Part shown: in pieces, positions 53,574 to 63,693 of the stretch
Layout of the letters: each line of letters begins with the position of its first letter
How positions within the stretch are numbered: the first letter of the stretch is position 1
NCBI GenBank assembly: GCA_020444545.1
Contig: JAHLKT010000006.1
Span: forward strand, 124,001-188,000
Length of the DNA stretch: 64,000 bases
Source: Desulfarculaceae bacterium
GTDB lineage: Bacteria; Desulfobacterota; Desulfarculia; Desulfarculales; Desulfarculaceae
Direction of reading: 5' to 3'
Position numbers and translations under genes: made by a program
Notes under the pieces: generated by a model
The model's database searches: none
What the model was told of the DNA's origin: nothing
The model's input: only the letters and a program-made list of their open reading frames with translations

Positions 53574-55136
53574 CTAGCTTCCTTGCTTGAGAAGCAGGCT
53601 CCGTCCGGTCATGGCCGACGGTTGGGCAAGCCCCATCAGCTCCAGCACGGTGGGGGCCACGTCGCACAAGGCTCCGTCGGCGCGCAGCCCGGCCTCCTCG
53701 CGGGAGGGGTCCACCAGGATCAAGGGCACCGGGTTGGACGCGGTGTGGGCGGTGTAGGGTCCCCCGGTGACCGGGTCCACCATCTGCTCGGCGTTGCCGT
53801 GGTCAGCGGTCACCAAGGCCCGCCCCCCGGCCTCCAGGAGCGCGGGCACCACCCGGGCCAGGCACTTGTCCAGGGTCTCCATGGCCTCGATGGCCGCGGC
53901 CAGCACCCCGGTGTGCCCCACCATGTCGCCGTTGGCGTAGTTCATCACTATCAAATCGTAGCGGTCCGCCGCGATGCGCGCCACCACCTCGTCGGTCACC
54001 TCCACCGCGCTCATGGACGGCTTCTGGTCGTAGGTGGCCACCTCCTTGGGCGAGGGCACCAACACCCGGTCTTCGCCAGGCACCGGGTCTTCCATCCCGC
54101 CGTTGAAGAAGAAGGTCACGTGGGCGTATTTCTCGGTCTCGGCGATGTGCAGCTGGCTCTTGCCCGCCGCGCTCACCACCTCGGCCAGGGTCTGTTCCAC
54201 CGTCTGGGGCGGGAAGGCCACCGGCGCGCCCAGGTGCTCGTCATACTGAGTCATGCACACGTAATAGCCCAGCTTGGGGCGGCCGCTCACATCGAACTCT
54301 TTGAAGTCCGGGTCGTTGAACACCCAGGTCAGCTCCCGGGCGCGGTCGGCCCGGAAGTTGAAAAAGATCACCGCGTCGCCGTCGGCGATGCTTCCCATTG
54401 GCTGGCCGTGCTCGTTGATGAGCACCGTGGGCTTGATGAACTCGTCATACTCGCCGTTGGAGTAGTCCTCCTCCACGGCGGTGACCAGATCGCCCGCCTG
54501 GCGGCCCTGGCCCTTGACCAAGGCGTCGTAGGCCTTCTCCACCCGGTCCCAGCGCTTGTCGCGGTCCATGCCCCAGTAGCGCCCCCCCACGCTGGCGATG
54601 CGCCCGGCGGGGTGCTGGTTGAGGAAGTCCTCGAGCTGCTTGAGGTAGCCCGCCCCGGAGTCGGGCGGGGTGTCGCGACCGTCCAAAAAGGCGTGGATGT
54701 AGATGCGCTCAACTCCGGCGGCCTCGGCCGCGGCGATGATCGCCTCCAAGTGGGTGATGAGGGAGTGCACCCCGCCGTCGCTCAGCAGGCCCAGCAAGTG
54801 CAGGGCGCGGCCGTCCTCTTTGGCCACGGCAAAGGCTTTTTGGAACTCGGGGTTGGCCCCCAGTTCGCCGTTGGCCACGGCCAGGTTGATGCGGGTGATG
54901 TCCTGATACACCACCCGACCGGCCCCCAGGTTCAGGTGCCCCACCTCGGAGTTGCCCATCTGGCCCTCGGGCAGGCCCACCGCCTCGCCGGAGCATTTCA
55001 GGCTGGTGTGGGGGTAATCGGCGAACAGGGAGTCAATGAAGGGCGTCTTGGCCAGGCGGACCGCGTTGCCCTCCTCGCTCTCGTTGATGCCCCAACCGTC
55101 CAGGATTATCAGCGCCACGGGGGCATGTGCGGACAT
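53574..55136 (-). CDS. gpmI: 2,3-bisphosphoglycerate-independent phosphoglycerate mutase
   Basis: 520 residues. Interconverts 3- and 2-phosphoglycerate. Metal site LIILDGWGINESEEGNAV, phospho-serine region GQMGNSEVGHLNLGAGRVV, FLDGRDTPPDSGAGYL, FFNFRADRARELT and the C-terminal VTADHGNAEQM and TAHTSNPVPLI-like segment (here TAHTASNPVPLI). It is the true glycolytic mutase of this genome segment, leaving the ApgM-like protein at 35367 free for another role. Precedes rsfS by 17 bases on the same strand. Confidence 0.96.
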   Translation of the reverse strand: MSAHAPVALIILDGWGINESEEGNAVRLAKTPFIDSLFADYPHTSLKCSGEAVGLPEGQMGNSEVGHLNLGAGRVVYQDITRINLAVANGELGANPEFQKAFAVAKEDGRALHLLGLLSDGGVHSLITHLEAIIAAAEAAGVERIYIHAFLDGRDTPPDSGAGYLKQLEDFLNQHPAGRIASVGGRYWGMDRDKRWDRVEKAYDALVKGQGRQAGDLVTAVEEDYSNGEYDEFIKPTVLINEHGQPMGSIADGDAVIFFNFRADRARELTWVFNDPDFKEFDVSGRPKLGYYVCMTQYDEHLGAPVAFPPQTVEQTLAEVVSAAGKSQLHIAETEKYAHVTFFFNGGMEDPVPGEDRVLVPSPKEVATYDQKPSMSAVEVTDEVVARIAADRYDLIVMNYANGDMVGHTGVLAAAIEAMETLDKCLARVVPALLEAGGRALVTADHGNAEQMVDPVTGGPYTAHTASNPVPLILVDPSREEAGLRADGALCDVAPTVLELMGLAQPSAMTGRSLLLKQGS

Positions 55137-55153
55137 GGTCTTCTCCAGATGCC

Positions 55154-55588
55154 TTAGTCGCCCTGCTTTTCGGCCTTATGGGGAACCAGGCCGTCCAGGA
55201 CAACCGGGTCCAGCTCCACCCGGGGAGCGTCGCCCCACAGGGAGTCCAGGTCGTAAAACTCGCGCACCGGCTGGTGGAAAACGTGCACCACCACCTCGCC
55301 GAAGTCCAACAGGATCCAGGTGCCTTCCTTGAACCCCTCGACGCCCAGGGCGGGGCGGCCCGCCTTTTTGAGCACCCGAGCCACATTCTCGCCCACCGAG
55401 CTGGCCTGGCGGGTGGAGCGGCCGCTTACCAGGAGGAAGTAGTCGGCATAGCCGGTCAGCGCGCCTACTTCCAAAAGCAGCGGGTCCTCGCCCTTCTTGT
55501 CCAGGGCGGCCGCCGCGCAGAGTAGGGCCAGCTCCCGGGGAGTGGCGGGTTTGGGCGGGCGGTTGCGGTTGCGCTGGCTGGTGCTCAC
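55154..55588 (-). CDS. rsfS: Ribosomal silencing factor RsfS
   Basis: 144 residues. Blocks joining of ribosomal subunits by binding L14. The family block is seen as KKGEDPLLLEVGALTGYADYFLLVSG, STRQASSVGENV, then WILLDFGEVVVHVFHQPVREFYDLDSLWGD. GTG start 55588 overlaps the nadD stop by four bases (GTGA). Member of the conserved rsfS-nadD-proA-proB-obgE set. Confidence 0.94.
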   Translation of the reverse strand: MSTSQRNRNRPPKPATPRELALLCAAAALDKKGEDPLLLEVGALTGYADYFLLVSGRSTRQASSVGENVARVLKKAGRPALGVEGFKEGTWILLDFGEVVVHVFHQPVREFYDLDSLWGDAPRVELDPVVLDGLVPHKAEKQGD

Positions 55589-56244
55589 CTGGCCTGGCCC
55601 TGATCGACGTATAGTTTCATGGATTTAATATAGTCTTCCACCGCCTGGGGTACAAGAAAGCTTATGGAGCGCCCGGTGGCCACCCGGCGCTTGATGTCCG
55701 TGCTGGAGATGTCCAACAGGGTGGTGGACATGGGGCGCACCCCGTGTCCGCCGGGCAGGCGGAACCACCCGTTGCCGTCGGGCTCGAAGGCCGGGTCCAG
55801 CTCGGTGCGCAGATAGTCCAGCAGGTCCCAGCGGGGCGAGGCCGGCCGGTCCATGACCACGAAGTCGGCCAGCTCCAAGAGGCGGTCCGGCCGATACCAG
55901 GAGTGCAGATAGAAAAACTGATCCGTGCCCAACAGGAAGTACAGCTCGTGGCCGGGGTAGTCCAGCTTGAGCTGCTCCAGGGTGTCCACCGTCCGGCTGT
56001 GCCCCCCGCGCACCACCTCCAGCTCGCTCACCTCGAACACCGGGTGGTCTTTCACCGCCAGATGCACCATGGCCAAACGGTGGGTAGTGTTGGCCCACAC
56101 CCGCTTGTTGTGGGGCGGGCTGGCGCAGGGCATGAACAAGACCCGGTCCAGACCCAGCTCCTCGCTCACCTCCTCGGCGGAGCGCAGGTGGGCCATATGG
56201 ATGGGATCGAAAGTCCCCCCGCAGATCCCCAGCTTTTTGGCCAT
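55585..56244 (-). CDS. nadD: Nicotinate-nucleotide adenylyltransferase
   Basis: 219 residues. Adenylates nicotinate mononucleotide in NAD synthesis. Starts AKKLGICGGTFDPIHMAHL with the nucleotide-binding GGTFDPIH motif, with FMPCASPPHN and the C-terminal ISSTDIKRRVATGRSISFLV. ATG 56244 shares its A with the proA stop (TAATG). Normal length. Confidence 0.95.
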   Translation of the reverse strand: MAKKLGICGGTFDPIHMAHLRSAEEVSEELGLDRVLFMPCASPPHNKRVWANTTHRLAMVHLAVKDHPVFEVSELEVVRGGHSRTVDTLEQLKLDYPGHELYFLLGTDQFFYLHSWYRPDRLLELADFVVMDRPASPRWDLLDYLRTELDPAFEPDGNGWFRLPGGHGVRPMSTTLLDISSTDIKRRVATGRSISFLVPQAVEDYIKSMKLYVDQGQAR

Positions 56245-57500
56245 TAGCCCCGCACCTGGCCGTCGCCGTAAGCGATGAACTTGGTGGTGGTCAGCTCGGT
56301 GAGGCCCATGGGCCCGAAGGCGTGCAGCTTGCCGGTGTTGATGCCGATCTCGGCCCCCAGGCCCAGCTCGCCGCCGTCGTTGAAGCGGGTCGAGGCGTTC
56401 ACCAGCACCAGGGAGGAATCCACGCTGTTGATGAAGCGGCGGCCCCGCTCGTAGTCGCGGGTCACGATGGCCTCGGTGTGCTGGCTGCCGTAGCGGGCGA
56501 TGTGGTCCATGGCCTCGTCCATGCTCTCCACCACCTTGACCGACAGGATCAGGTCCTCGTACTCGGTGGGCCAGTCTTCTTCCGTGGCGGGCACCGCGCC
56601 GGGCACCAGCTCCAGGGTGCGGGGGCAGCCGCGCAGCTCGGTGCCCTGGGCCATGAGCGCCTCGGCCGCCTGGGGCAGGAAGGCCTCCGCCTCGTCGGCG
56701 TGCACCAGCATGGTCTCCAAGGCGTTGCACACTCCCGGGCGCTGGCACTTGGCGTTGACCGCGATGTTCACCGCCATGTCCAGGTCCGCGCCCTGGTCCA
56801 CGTACAGATGGCACACGCCCTTGTAGTGCTTGAGCACCGGGATGGAGCTGTTCTCGGCCACGAAGCGGATGAGCCCCTCGCCGCCTCGGGGGATGATCAC
56901 GTCCACCAGGCCGTCTTGCTTGAGCAGAGCCATGGTGGCCGCCCGGTCGGTGGTGGGGATCAAACGCGCCGCCGCGCCGGGCAGACCGTTGGCCTCCAGG
57001 GCCTGGGAGATCAGCTCGGCCAGGAACAAATTGGAGTTGATGGCCTCCTTGCCGCCTTTCAAGACCACCGCGTTGCCGCTCTTCAGGCACAGCCCGGCCG
57101 CGTCCACGGTCACGTTGGGCCGCGACTCGTAGATGAAACCGATGACCCCCAGGGGGATGCGCTGGCGGCCCACCAGCAGGCCGTTGGGGCGGCGCTGCAT
57201 GCCGGTGACCTCGCCCACCGGGTCGGGCAGGGCGGCCACCTCGCGCAGGCCCTGGGCCATGGAGGCGATGACCTGGTCCGAAAGGGTGAGGCGGTCCAGG
57301 AAGGCCGCGCTCATGCCGCTTTCCCGGCCCGCGGCCAGGTCCTTGGCGTTGATTTCCTGGATGGCGGGCGCGTTGGCCTCCAGGGCTTCGGCCAGGCTAA
57401 GTAGGGCCTGGTTCTTAACCCCGCTGGGGGCCACGGCCAGGGCCCGCGCCGCTTGGCGCGCCTCCCGGCACAGCTCGCTTACTAGCTGCTCAACAGACAT
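56244..57500 (-). CDS. proA: Gamma-glutamyl phosphate reductase
   Basis: 418 residues. Second step of proline synthesis. Family marks: [30 protein letters not shown] (in parts), [21 protein letters not shown], and the active cysteine in [20 protein letters not shown] 57500 is chosen over upstream open frame; it overlaps the proB end by 19 bases. Complete. Confidence 0.96.
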   Translation of the reverse strand: MSVEQLVSELCREARQAARALAVAPSGVKNQALLSLAEALEANAPAIQEINAKDLAAGRESGMSAAFLDRLTLSDQVIASMAQGLREVAALPDPVGEVTGMQRRPNGLLVGRQRIPLGVIGFIYESRPNVTVDAAGLCLKSGNAVVLKGGKEAINSNLFLAELISQALEANGLPGAAARLIPTTDRAATMALLKQDGLVDVIIPRGGEGLIRFVAENSSIPVLKHYKGVCHLYVDQGADLDMAVNIAVNAKCQRPGVCNALETMLVHADEAEAFLPQAAEALMAQGTELRGCPRTLELVPGAVPATEEDWPTEYEDLILSVKVVESMDEAMDHIARYGSQHTEAIVTRDYERGRRFINSVDSSLVLVNASTRFNDGGELGLGAEIGINTGKLHAFGPMGLTELTTTKFIAYGDGQVRG

Positions 57501-58645
57501 GCCACGCTCTCCTCGTCCTCCAGGTCGAACATCACCAAATTGTCGCGGTGGATCACCTCGTCGTAATCCTTGTAGCCCAGGCGGCTCTCGATCTCGTCCG
57601 AGCGAAGGCCCATGATCTGCTCCAGCTCCTCGCTGGCGTAGTTGGTCAGCCCCACCCCGATGACCGTCTCGCCGGGCCCCAGCACCCGCACCGCCGCCCC
57701 GGCCAGGAAAGAGCCCCGCACCGCGCGGATGCCCGCGGCCAACAGGCTCTTGCCCTTTTCGCACAGGGGCCGCACCGCGCCTTCGTCCACCACCAGCTCG
57801 CCGGCGGGCTCGGAGTCAAAGGCGATCCAGGCCTTGCGCCGGGACAGGGGCTCGTGGTGGGGCAGGAACAGGGTGCCCCGCATTTCGCCGGCGGTCAACT
57901 CGTCCAGGATGCCGTCCACCGTGCCGTTGGCCACGATGGTGGCAGCGCCGCAGCGGGCGGCCTTCTCGGCGGCCTTCACCTTGCTGAGCACCCCGCCGCG
58001 CCCCACCGAGCCGGGCTGGGAGCTGGCGGCCTGCAAAAGCTCGTGGGTCACCTTCTCCACCCGGGGGATCAGCCTGGCCTCGGGGTTGCTGCGGGGGTCG
58101 GCGTCCAGGATGCCTTCCACGTTGGTCAGGTTGACCAAGAGGTCCGCGGCCAGCAGGTTGGTCAGGGTGGCGGCCAGGTTGTCGTTGTCGCCCAGCTTGA
58201 TCTCGGCCACGGCCACGGTGTCGTTCTCGTTGACGATGGGCAAGACCCCCCAGTCCAGCAAGGTGAACAGGGTGTTGCGCGCGTTGAGGTAGCGCTTGCG
58301 CCGGTGCAGGTCCCCGCCGGTGAGAAGCACCTGGGCCACCTTGACCCCGTGCTCGGCAAAGGCGTCCTCATAGGCCTGCATGAGCCGCGATTGGCCCAGG
58401 GCGGCGGCGGCCTGCTTTTCGGGGATGGAGGAAGGCACGAAGCCGGGCCGAAGCTTGGCGGCGCCGCTGGACACCGCGCCGGAGGACACCAGCACCACCT
58501 GGCGGCCGCTGGCCAGCAAGCGGGCGATCTGCCCGGCCAGCTGGCCCACCCGGTTGAGGTCCAGACCCTGGGAGCCGGTCAGCACCCCGGAGCCCACCTT
58601 TACCACCACGCGGCGGCTGGCCTGAATGATCTCGGCCCTATTCAC
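57482..58645 (-). CDS. proB: Glutamate 5-kinase with PUA domain
   Basis: 387 residues. First step of proline synthesis. Kinase domain with [50 protein letters not shown] (in parts), [19 protein letters not shown]; a C-terminal PUA domain starts near residue 285. GTG start 58645 overlaps the obgE stop by eight bases. Followed by proA in the usual order. Confidence 0.96.
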   Translation of the reverse strand: MNRAEIIQASRRVVVKVGSGVLTGSQGLDLNRVGQLAGQIARLLASGRQVVLVSSGAVSSGAAKLRPGFVPSSIPEKQAAAALGQSRLMQAYEDAFAEHGVKVAQVLLTGGDLHRRKRYLNARNTLFTLLDWGVLPIVNENDTVAVAEIKLGDNDNLAATLTNLLAADLLVNLTNVEGILDADPRSNPEARLIPRVEKVTHELLQAASSQPGSVGRGGVLSKVKAAEKAARCGAATIVANGTVDGILDELTAGEMRGTLFLPHHEPLSRRKAWIAFDSEPAGELVVDEGAVRPLCEKGKSLLAAGIRAVRGSFLAGAAVRVLGPGETVIGVGLTNYASEELEQIMGLRSDEIESRLGYKDYDEVIHRDNLVMFDLEDEESVACLLSS

Positions 58646-59672
58646 CGCTCTCCTCCTCTTCGGCGGGCTCTTCCTCTGGGGCCATGGCCGCCAAACGATC
58701 GGCCAGCTCCTCCATGAGCCCGGGCACTCCCTCGCCCTCCATGGCGCTGATGGGCCACACGGCCAGGCCCGCCTCTTGGCAGGTTTGTCGGAAGGCGGGC
58801 AGATTCTCCTGCGCGGCCTCCAGGTCCATCTTGTTGGCCGCCACCAGCCCGGCCCGCTCGGCCAGGGCGGGGTCGTAGGCCCTGAGCTCCTCGCGCACGG
58901 TCCACAGGTCCGCCGCCGGGTCCTCGCCGCTCAGGTCCACCACGAACAAAAACAGCCTGGTGCGCTCCACGTGCTTGAGAAAGCGCAGCCCCAGACCCGC
59001 GCCCTCGTGAGCCCCGGCCACCAGGCCGGGCACGTCGGCGATGGTGAAGGGCGCGCGCTCTTCCAACTGTACCACCCCCAGGTTGGGGGTCAGGGTAGTA
59101 AATGGATAGTCCGCCACCTTGGGCCGCGCCGCGCTGGCCGCGCTGATCAGGCTGGACTTGCCCGCGTTGGGCAGGCCCACCAGGCCCACCTCGGCCAGGA
59201 GCTTCAGCTCCAGGCGAAGGGTGCGCTTGACGCCTTCCTCGCCGGGCTGGGCGAAGCGGGGGGCGCGGTTGGTGCTGGTGGCGAAGTGGGCGTTGCCCTT
59301 GCCGCCCCGGCCGCCGGTGGCCACCGCCACCTCCTGGCCGTCGGCGCTGAGGTCGGCCACCAGCTCGCCGGTGTCCACGTCGTAGACTTCGGTGCCCACC
59401 GGCACCTTGACCAGCTTGTCCTCGCCGGCCTTGCCGTACTTGTTGGAGCCTTGGCCGTGGGTGCCGCGTTGGGCCCGAAAATGTCTGAGATAGCTGTGGT
59501 CGGAAAGGGTGGTGACGCGGTTGCTGGCCCGCAAGATGACATGGCCGCCCCGGCCGCCGTCGCCGCCGTCGGGGCCGCCTTTTGGCCGGAAGCGCTCGCG
59601 CAGGAAACTGACGCAGCCGTTGCCGCCGTCGCCTGCCGCCACCTCGATGATGGCCTCGTCCACGAAGCGCAT
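58638..59672 (-). CDS. obgE: GTPase Obg (CgtA)
   Basis: 344 residues. Ribosome-assembly and stress GTPase. Gly-rich N-terminal Obg domain ([20 protein letters not shown]), G1 [15 protein letters not shown]3 [22 protein letters not shown]-terminal tail is short and Glu-rich ([12 protein letters not shown]). A CCCCGGCGCCGGGG palindrome (59681-59694) lies just ahead of the start and could mask the ribosome site. In the usual order after rpmA. Confidence 0.96.
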   Translation of the reverse strand: MRFVDEAIIEVAAGDGGNGCVSFLRERFRPKGGPDGGDGGRGGHVILRASNRVTTLSDHSYLRHFRAQRGTHGQGSNKYGKAGEDKLVKVPVGTEVYDVDTGELVADLSADGQEVAVATGGRGGKGNAHFATSTNRAPRFAQPGEEGVKRTLRLELKLLAEVGLVGLPNAGKSSLISAASAARPKVADYPFTTLTPNLGVVQLEERAPFTIADVPGLVAGAHEGAGLGLRFLKHVERTRLFLFVVDLSGEDPAADLWTVREELRAYDPALAERAGLVAANKMDLEAAQENLPAFRQTCQEAGLAVWPISAMEGEGVPGLMEELADRLAAMAPEEEPAEEEESGE

Positions 59673-59696
59673 GACTACTGCCCCGGCGCCGGGGTT

Positions 59697-59747
59697 AAAA
59701 AAAAGCCAAGGGCGGCCCGGGCGCCATCAGCGCCGCCACGGCCGCCC
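59697..59747 (-). terminator. Terminator after rplU-rpmA
   Basis: GGGCGGCC (59710-59717) pairs with GGCCGCCC (59740-59747), with an inner GGCGC/GCGCC stem, followed on the minus strand by eight U (59697-59704). Partial readthrough into obgE is likely. Confidence 0.8.
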
Positions 59748-59760
59748 CAACAAAGGCCTC

Positions 59761-60015
59761 TTAAGCGGGATAAACGCTGACCTGCTTGCGGTCGCGGCCC
59801 AGCCTTTCGAACTTCACCGTGCCTTCGATGGTGGCGAAGATGGTGTAGTCGCGGCCCATGCCCACGCCCTTGCCGGGGTGGATCTTGGTGCCGCACTGGC
59901 GCACGATGATGCTGCCGGCCGTAACCAGCTTGCCCTCGCCGCTCTTGATGCCCAGCCTCTTGCCCGCGGTGTCGCGGCCGTTGCGCGAGCTGCCGCCTGC
60001 TTTTTTATGAGCCAT
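59761..60015 (-). CDS. rpmA: Large ribosomal subunit protein bL27
   Basis: 84 residues. The start [21 protein letters not shown] and [21 protein letters not shown] are the bL27 signature; the N-terminal arm reaches the peptidyl transferase centre. Complete and of normal length, 29 bases after rplU. Confidence 0.98.
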   Translation of the reverse strand: MAHKKAGGSSRNGRDTAGKRLGIKSGEGKLVTAGSIIVRQCGTKIHPGKGVGMGRDYTIFATIEGTVKFERLGRDRKQVSVYPA

Positions 60016-60044
60016 GGTTCGACTCCCCGAATGCTAAAGCGGCC

Positions 60045-60356
60045 CTAGGCCGAGATTTCGTTGATACGCACCGCAGTGAAGTGCTGGCGATGGCCCCGCT
60101 TGACCTGGTAGCCCTTGCGCCGCTTCTTCTTGAACACGGTGACCTTCTTGGCCTTGCCCTGCTCAAGGATGGTGGCCTTGATGCTGGCGCCGTCGATGTA
60201 GGGCTGACCGATGGTGGGCTCGCCCTCGCCGCCCAGCATGAGCACCGGAGCAAGCTCCACGGTGTCGCCCACTTCGCCGGCGAGCTTTTCCAAGCGGAGC
60301 ACTTGGCCCGCTTCAACTTTGTATTGTTTACCGCCAGTGGCGATTACCGCGTACAT
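60045..60356 (-). CDS. rplU: Large ribosomal subunit protein bL21
   Basis: 103 residues. Starts MYAVIATGGKQYKVEAGQVL and ends KKKRRKGYQVKRGHRQHFTAVRI, the standard bL21 form. First gene of the rplU-rpmA-obgE-proB-proA-nadD-rsfS run, behind the promoter at 60388. Confidence 0.98.
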   Translation of the reverse strand: MYAVIATGGKQYKVEAGQVLRLEKLAGEVGDTVELAPVLMLGGEGEPTIGQPYIDGASIKATILEQGKAKKVTVFKKKRRKGYQVKRGHRQHFTAVRINEISA

Positions 60357-60387
60357 GGGAGAGCACCTCCAAAAATTAAGAAGGTGA

Positions 60388-60415
60388 AGTATAGCAAAAG
60401 TCTAGGCCCTGTCAA
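60388..60415 (-). promoter_or_regulatory. Strong promoter for rplU-rpmA and following genes
   Basis: On the minus strand TTGACA (60415-60410), 16-base spacer, TATACT (60393-60388), about 30 bases ahead of rplU. Confidence 0.8.
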
Positions 60416-60490
60416 GGGATGCGCCACCCTGCGTGGCGCGGTGTTTGCCATTGATACACCAGGGGAGGTGGTCGCGCAAGCCTTTGGCCT

Positions 60491-60535
60491 CAAAATAAAA
60501 GCCGGGCCACCGCGTGGATTGCGCGGCGGCCCGGC
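60491..60535 (-). terminator. Terminator after hflC
   Basis: GCCGGGCC (60501-60508) with GGCCCGGC (60528-60535) and an inner CCGCG/CGCGG pair; followed on the minus strand by a U-rich run (60492-60500). Confidence 0.8.
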
Positions 60536-60555
60536 GGGGTTACGAATCTAGAGCC

Positions 60556-61539
60556 CTACTTGGGGGCCCTGAGGTACTTGTAGAAGTCGCTGTCCGTGGA
60601 CAGGATCAGGTCGGTGCGCTGGCCGTCCTCGGCGCCGTAGGCCTCCAGGGTCTTGAACAGCGCGAAGAACTCCGCGTCGCGGCCATAGGCCTGGCCGTAG
60701 ATGCTGGTGGCCTTGGCGTCGGCCTGGCCCTCGATCTTCTGGGCCTTCTTGTAGGCCTCGGAGCGGATGCGGGCCAGCTCCTTCTGCATCTGGCCCAGGA
60801 TGCGGCGCTTTTCGCCCTCGCCCTCGGAGCGGTACTGGCTGGCGATGCGCTTGCGCTCGGAGATCATGCGCTCAAACACCTGTTTCTGCACGCTTTCCAC
60901 GTAGTTGATGCGCTTGATCTCGATGTCCACCACCTCGATGCCGTACTGAGGGGTCAGCTTGGCCGCCTCGGCCAACATGCTCCGGGTGATGGTCTTGCGC
61001 CCAATCTTGACCTCTTTGTCGATGCGCGCCTGGTCGTCCTCGGTGCCGGGCACCGGCTTGGCGGTGGGGTAGTTCTCATACCCCGAGGTCTGGGTGCGGT
61101 ACACCGGCTTCCAGTCGCTGGAGCGCACCAGCTCCACCAGGAGGTTGGAGCTCACCTGGTCGCGCACCACCGAGTCGATGATGTCGTCCAAGCGGCTCAG
61201 CGCCCCGCGCTCGGTGGACACGGTCTGCAAGAAGCGCAACGGGTCGGTGATGCGCCAGCGGGCGGTGGTGTCCACCCAGATGTATTTTTTGTCCCGGGTG
61301 GGGATCTGGTTGGGCGAGCCGTCCCACTTCAACAGGCGCTTCTCAAAGGTGTGCACCTCCTGAATCATGGGAATCTTGAAATACATGCCGGCCTGCTGGT
61401 AGGGGCCGCCCACCGGCTTGCCGAACTGGGTGAGTATGGCCTGCTTGCCTTCCTTGACAATGAAGAACGAGCCCGAAGCCGTCAACACGGCGATGAGCAG
61501 CAGGACGATGATGGGCAGTCCCTTCTTGGCGGCGCTCAT
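60556..61539 (-). CDS. hflC: Protease modulator HflC (SPFH domain)
   Basis: 327 residues. N-terminal span (LPIIVLLLIAVLTASGSFFI) then an SPFH/band-7 domain, with KRLLKWDGSPNQIPTRDKKYIWVDTTARW (in parts), and a Glu/Arg coiled coil. With HflK it forms the large dome around FtsH that controls its access to substrates. ATG 61539 shares its A with the hflK stop (TGATG). It is likely in the cell membrane facing outward. Confidence 0.95.
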   Translation of the reverse strand: MSAAKKGLPIIVLLLIAVLTASGSFFIVKEGKQAILTQFGKPVGGPYQQAGMYFKIPMIQEVHTFEKRLLKWDGSPNQIPTRDKKYIWVDTTARWRITDPLRFLQTVSTERGALSRLDDIIDSVVRDQVSSNLLVELVRSSDWKPVYRTQTSGYENYPTAKPVPGTEDDQARIDKEVKIGRKTITRSMLAEAAKLTPQYGIEVVDIEIKRINYVESVQKQVFERMISERKRIASQYRSEGEGEKRRILGQMQKELARIRSEAYKKAQKIEGQADAKATSIYGQAYGRDAEFFALFKTLEAYGAEDGQRTDLILSTDSDFYKYLRAPK

Positions 61540-62588
61540 CACTTCACCCCCTTTCCGGTGCTCGGCTGAACCCCGGGGGCCAGGTTGAGCATGGGCAGCA
61601 GGCTGCGCACGTTCTGGTCCACCACGTAGACCTTGTCCGCCTTGTCGATCATGCGTTGCATGGCCTCCAGGTACAGGCGGCGGCGGGTGACGTCCTTGGC
61701 GGTGAGGTAGCTGGCCAAGACATCCTCGAAGCGCTTGGCCTCGCCCTGGGCGCGGTTGATCTTCTCGGTGGCGTAGCCCTCGGCCTCGGTGACCACGCGG
61801 GAAGCCTCGCCCAACGCCTTGGGAATCTCGCGGTTATAGGCCTCCTGGGCCTCGTTGATCATGCGCTCCTTTTGCTGGCGCGCCTCGTTGACCTCGTTGA
61901 AGGCGGGCTGCACCGGCGGGGGCGGGTTGACGTCCTGGAGCTTGACCGTGACGATCTGCACCCCGGTCTTGTAGGAGTCCAGAAGCGACTGAAGGTCCGT
62001 CTGCGCCTTGGCCGCGATCTCCACGCGCTGCAAGGTGAGCACCTGGTCGCTCAGGCGGTTGCCCACGATCTGGCGCATCACCGACTCGGAAAGGTCGCGG
62101 ATGGCGGCCACGGGGTCGCGCACCGCGAACAGCCACAGGCGCGGGTCGCGGATCTTGTACTGCACGATCCACTTGACCTCGATGACGTTGAGGTCGCCGG
62201 TGAGCATCAAGGATTCGTCGGAGTATCCCTTTTCGGAGAAACGGCTGCGGATGCCGGGGTTGATCCCCCGGAAGCCGAACTCCTCCTTGAACACGCGGCC
62301 GGTCTTGACGTTGATGGCCTGCTCAATGCCGAAAGGCAGCTTGAAGTGCAGGCCCGGGCCGTTCTCCCGGGAGAAAGCTCCCAAGCGCAACACGATGCCG
62401 GTCTCCTCGGGGCCCACGGTGTAATAGGCCGTGGAGCCGAGGATGATGGCGGCGACCACCAACACCACGATCCACAGGCCTTTGGCCCGTTTGAAACCCG
62501 GCATTTTGCTCTTGAAATCAGCGATGACCTTGTTCAGGTCGGGCTCCCGGCCGGTCCCCCTTGGTGGGGGAGTCCAGTCCATGGGCAT
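61539..62588 (-). CDS. hflK: Protease modulator HflK (SPFH domain)
   Basis: 349 residues. Pro-rich N-terminus (MDWTPPPRGTGREPD), one span (GLWIVVLVVAAIILGSTAYY), the SPFH region (GPEETGIVLRLGAFSRENGPG), then a long helical region (EVNEARQQKERMINEAQEAY) as in HflK. Partner of hflC; the two genes overlap by one base. AGGTGAGC lies just ahead of the ATG at 62588. FtsH is not in the window. Confidence 0.95.
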   Translation of the reverse strand: MPMDWTPPPRGTGREPDLNKVIADFKSKMPGFKRAKGLWIVVLVVAAIILGSTAYYTVGPEETGIVLRLGAFSRENGPGLHFKLPFGIEQAINVKTGRVFKEEFGFRGINPGIRSRFSEKGYSDESLMLTGDLNVIEVKWIVQYKIRDPRLWLFAVRDPVAAIRDLSESVMRQIVGNRLSDQVLTLQRVEIAAKAQTDLQSLLDSYKTGVQIVTVKLQDVNPPPPVQPAFNEVNEARQQKERMINEAQEAYNREIPKALGEASRVVTEAEGYATEKINRAQGEAKRFEDVLASYLTAKDVTRRRLYLEAMQRMIDKADKVYVVDQNVRSLLPMLNLAPGVQPSTGKGVK

Positions 62589-62846
62589 ATGCTCACCTCG
62601 TAGGGGCTGGGTAGGTAAAAAATACTACAATTACGAAATACTATCAGCCACCCGGCGGGGGGGCAAGGTATTCCGGGCAGCCGGGCGGGCAAGGCAATAT
62701 GGCCCCGCCTCTTGATCGCGGGGGCTCTGGGCCGCGATTCCTCTTTAAATCACGGCTTGCGCAAGAATCGGATTGGTCTGGTCCCGCCTTGCAGGCATGC
62801 TAAGGGTCGAAGCGGAGGTGAAGGGGGTACAGGAGGAATTAAGCCC

Positions 62847-63683
62847 ATGGACCGGGATTACCAACGCATCGAGCAGGCCATCGCCTATTTGGAAGAGCAT
62901 GCGCCGGAGCAGCCCAGCCTGTCCCAAACCGCCGCCGCCCTGAGGCTGAGCCCTTTTCATTTTCAGCGGCTTTTCAAGCGTTACGCCGGGGTCAGCCCCA
63001 AGCGTTTCCTGCAATTTTGCACCGCCCAGGAGGCCCGCCGCCTTCTCGGGCAATCCACGCCCGTGTTGGAGGCTGCCTTTGAGCTGGGGCTGTCCTCGCC
63101 CAGCCGGCTGCACGATCTAACCCTGACGGTGTATGCCCTCACTCCGGGCGAGGTGGCCCTGGCCGGAGCGGGAATCGAAATACGCCACGGCTTTCACGAC
63201 ACCCCCTTTGGCCGTTGCCTCCTGGGGCTGAGCCCCCGGGGAGTGTGCTGGCTTTCTTTCGGCGACGCTGGGGATGACAAGCAAGCCTTGCAAGACTTGG
63301 CGCGGTGCTGGCCCAAGGCCGACTTGCGCCGGGACCAGAAGGCCACCGCGCCGGTGGTGGCCCGGATTTTTCAACCCCAGGAAGACCAGGCGGCCGCCCC
63401 CCTGCCTCTGCTGCTCAAGGGCAGCAACTTTCAGCTTCAGGTGTGGCAGGCCCTGCTGCGCATCCCCTCGGGGGCCTTCACCACCTATGGCGACCTGGCC
63501 CAACGCCTGGGGCGGCCGGGCGCGGCCCGGGCCGTGGGCAATGCGGCCGGGGCCAATTCCATCGCCTACCTGATCCCCTGTCACCGGGTTCTGCGCTCCA
63601 GCGGAGCCCTGGGCGGCTACCGCTGGGGGATGCAGCGCAAAAAGGTGATGATAGCCCGCGAGGCGGCCCGGATATCGGGTTAG
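62847..63683 (+). CDS. AraC-HTH/MGMT fusion (Ada-like DNA alkylation response protein)
   Basis: 278 residues. Residues 1-95 are an AraC-type double helix-turn-helix (TAAALRLSPFHFQRLFKRYAGVSPKRFLQ in parts; AAFELGLSSPSRLHDLT). The C-terminal half is O6-methylguanine-DNA methyltransferase with the alkyl acceptor cysteine in YLIPCHRVLRSSGALGGY. The N-terminal zinc Ada domain is missing, so the phosphotriester-sensing cysteine is not present and the trigger for any gene control is unclear. ATG 62847 has AGGAGG ten bases upstream. Confidence 0.9.
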   Translation: MDRDYQRIEQAIAYLEEHAPEQPSLSQTAAALRLSPFHFQRLFKRYAGVSPKRFLQFCTAQEARRLLGQSTPVLEAAFELGLSSPSRLHDLTLTVYALTPGEVALAGAGIEIRHGFHDTPFGRCLLGLSPRGVCWLSFGDAGDDKQALQDLARCWPKADLRRDQKATAPVVARIFQPQEDQAAAPLPLLLKGSNFQLQVWQALLRIPSGAFTTYGDLAQRLGRPGAARAVGNAAGANSIAYLIPCHRVLRSSGALGGYRWGMQRKKVMIAREAARISG

Positions 63684-63693
63684 GCGAGGCCGC

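Noticed and set aside
60016-60030. T-arm-like GGTTCGACTCC, possible tRNA remnant
   Set aside because: No acceptor stem or anticodon arm around it; it is the rplU-rpmA gap.
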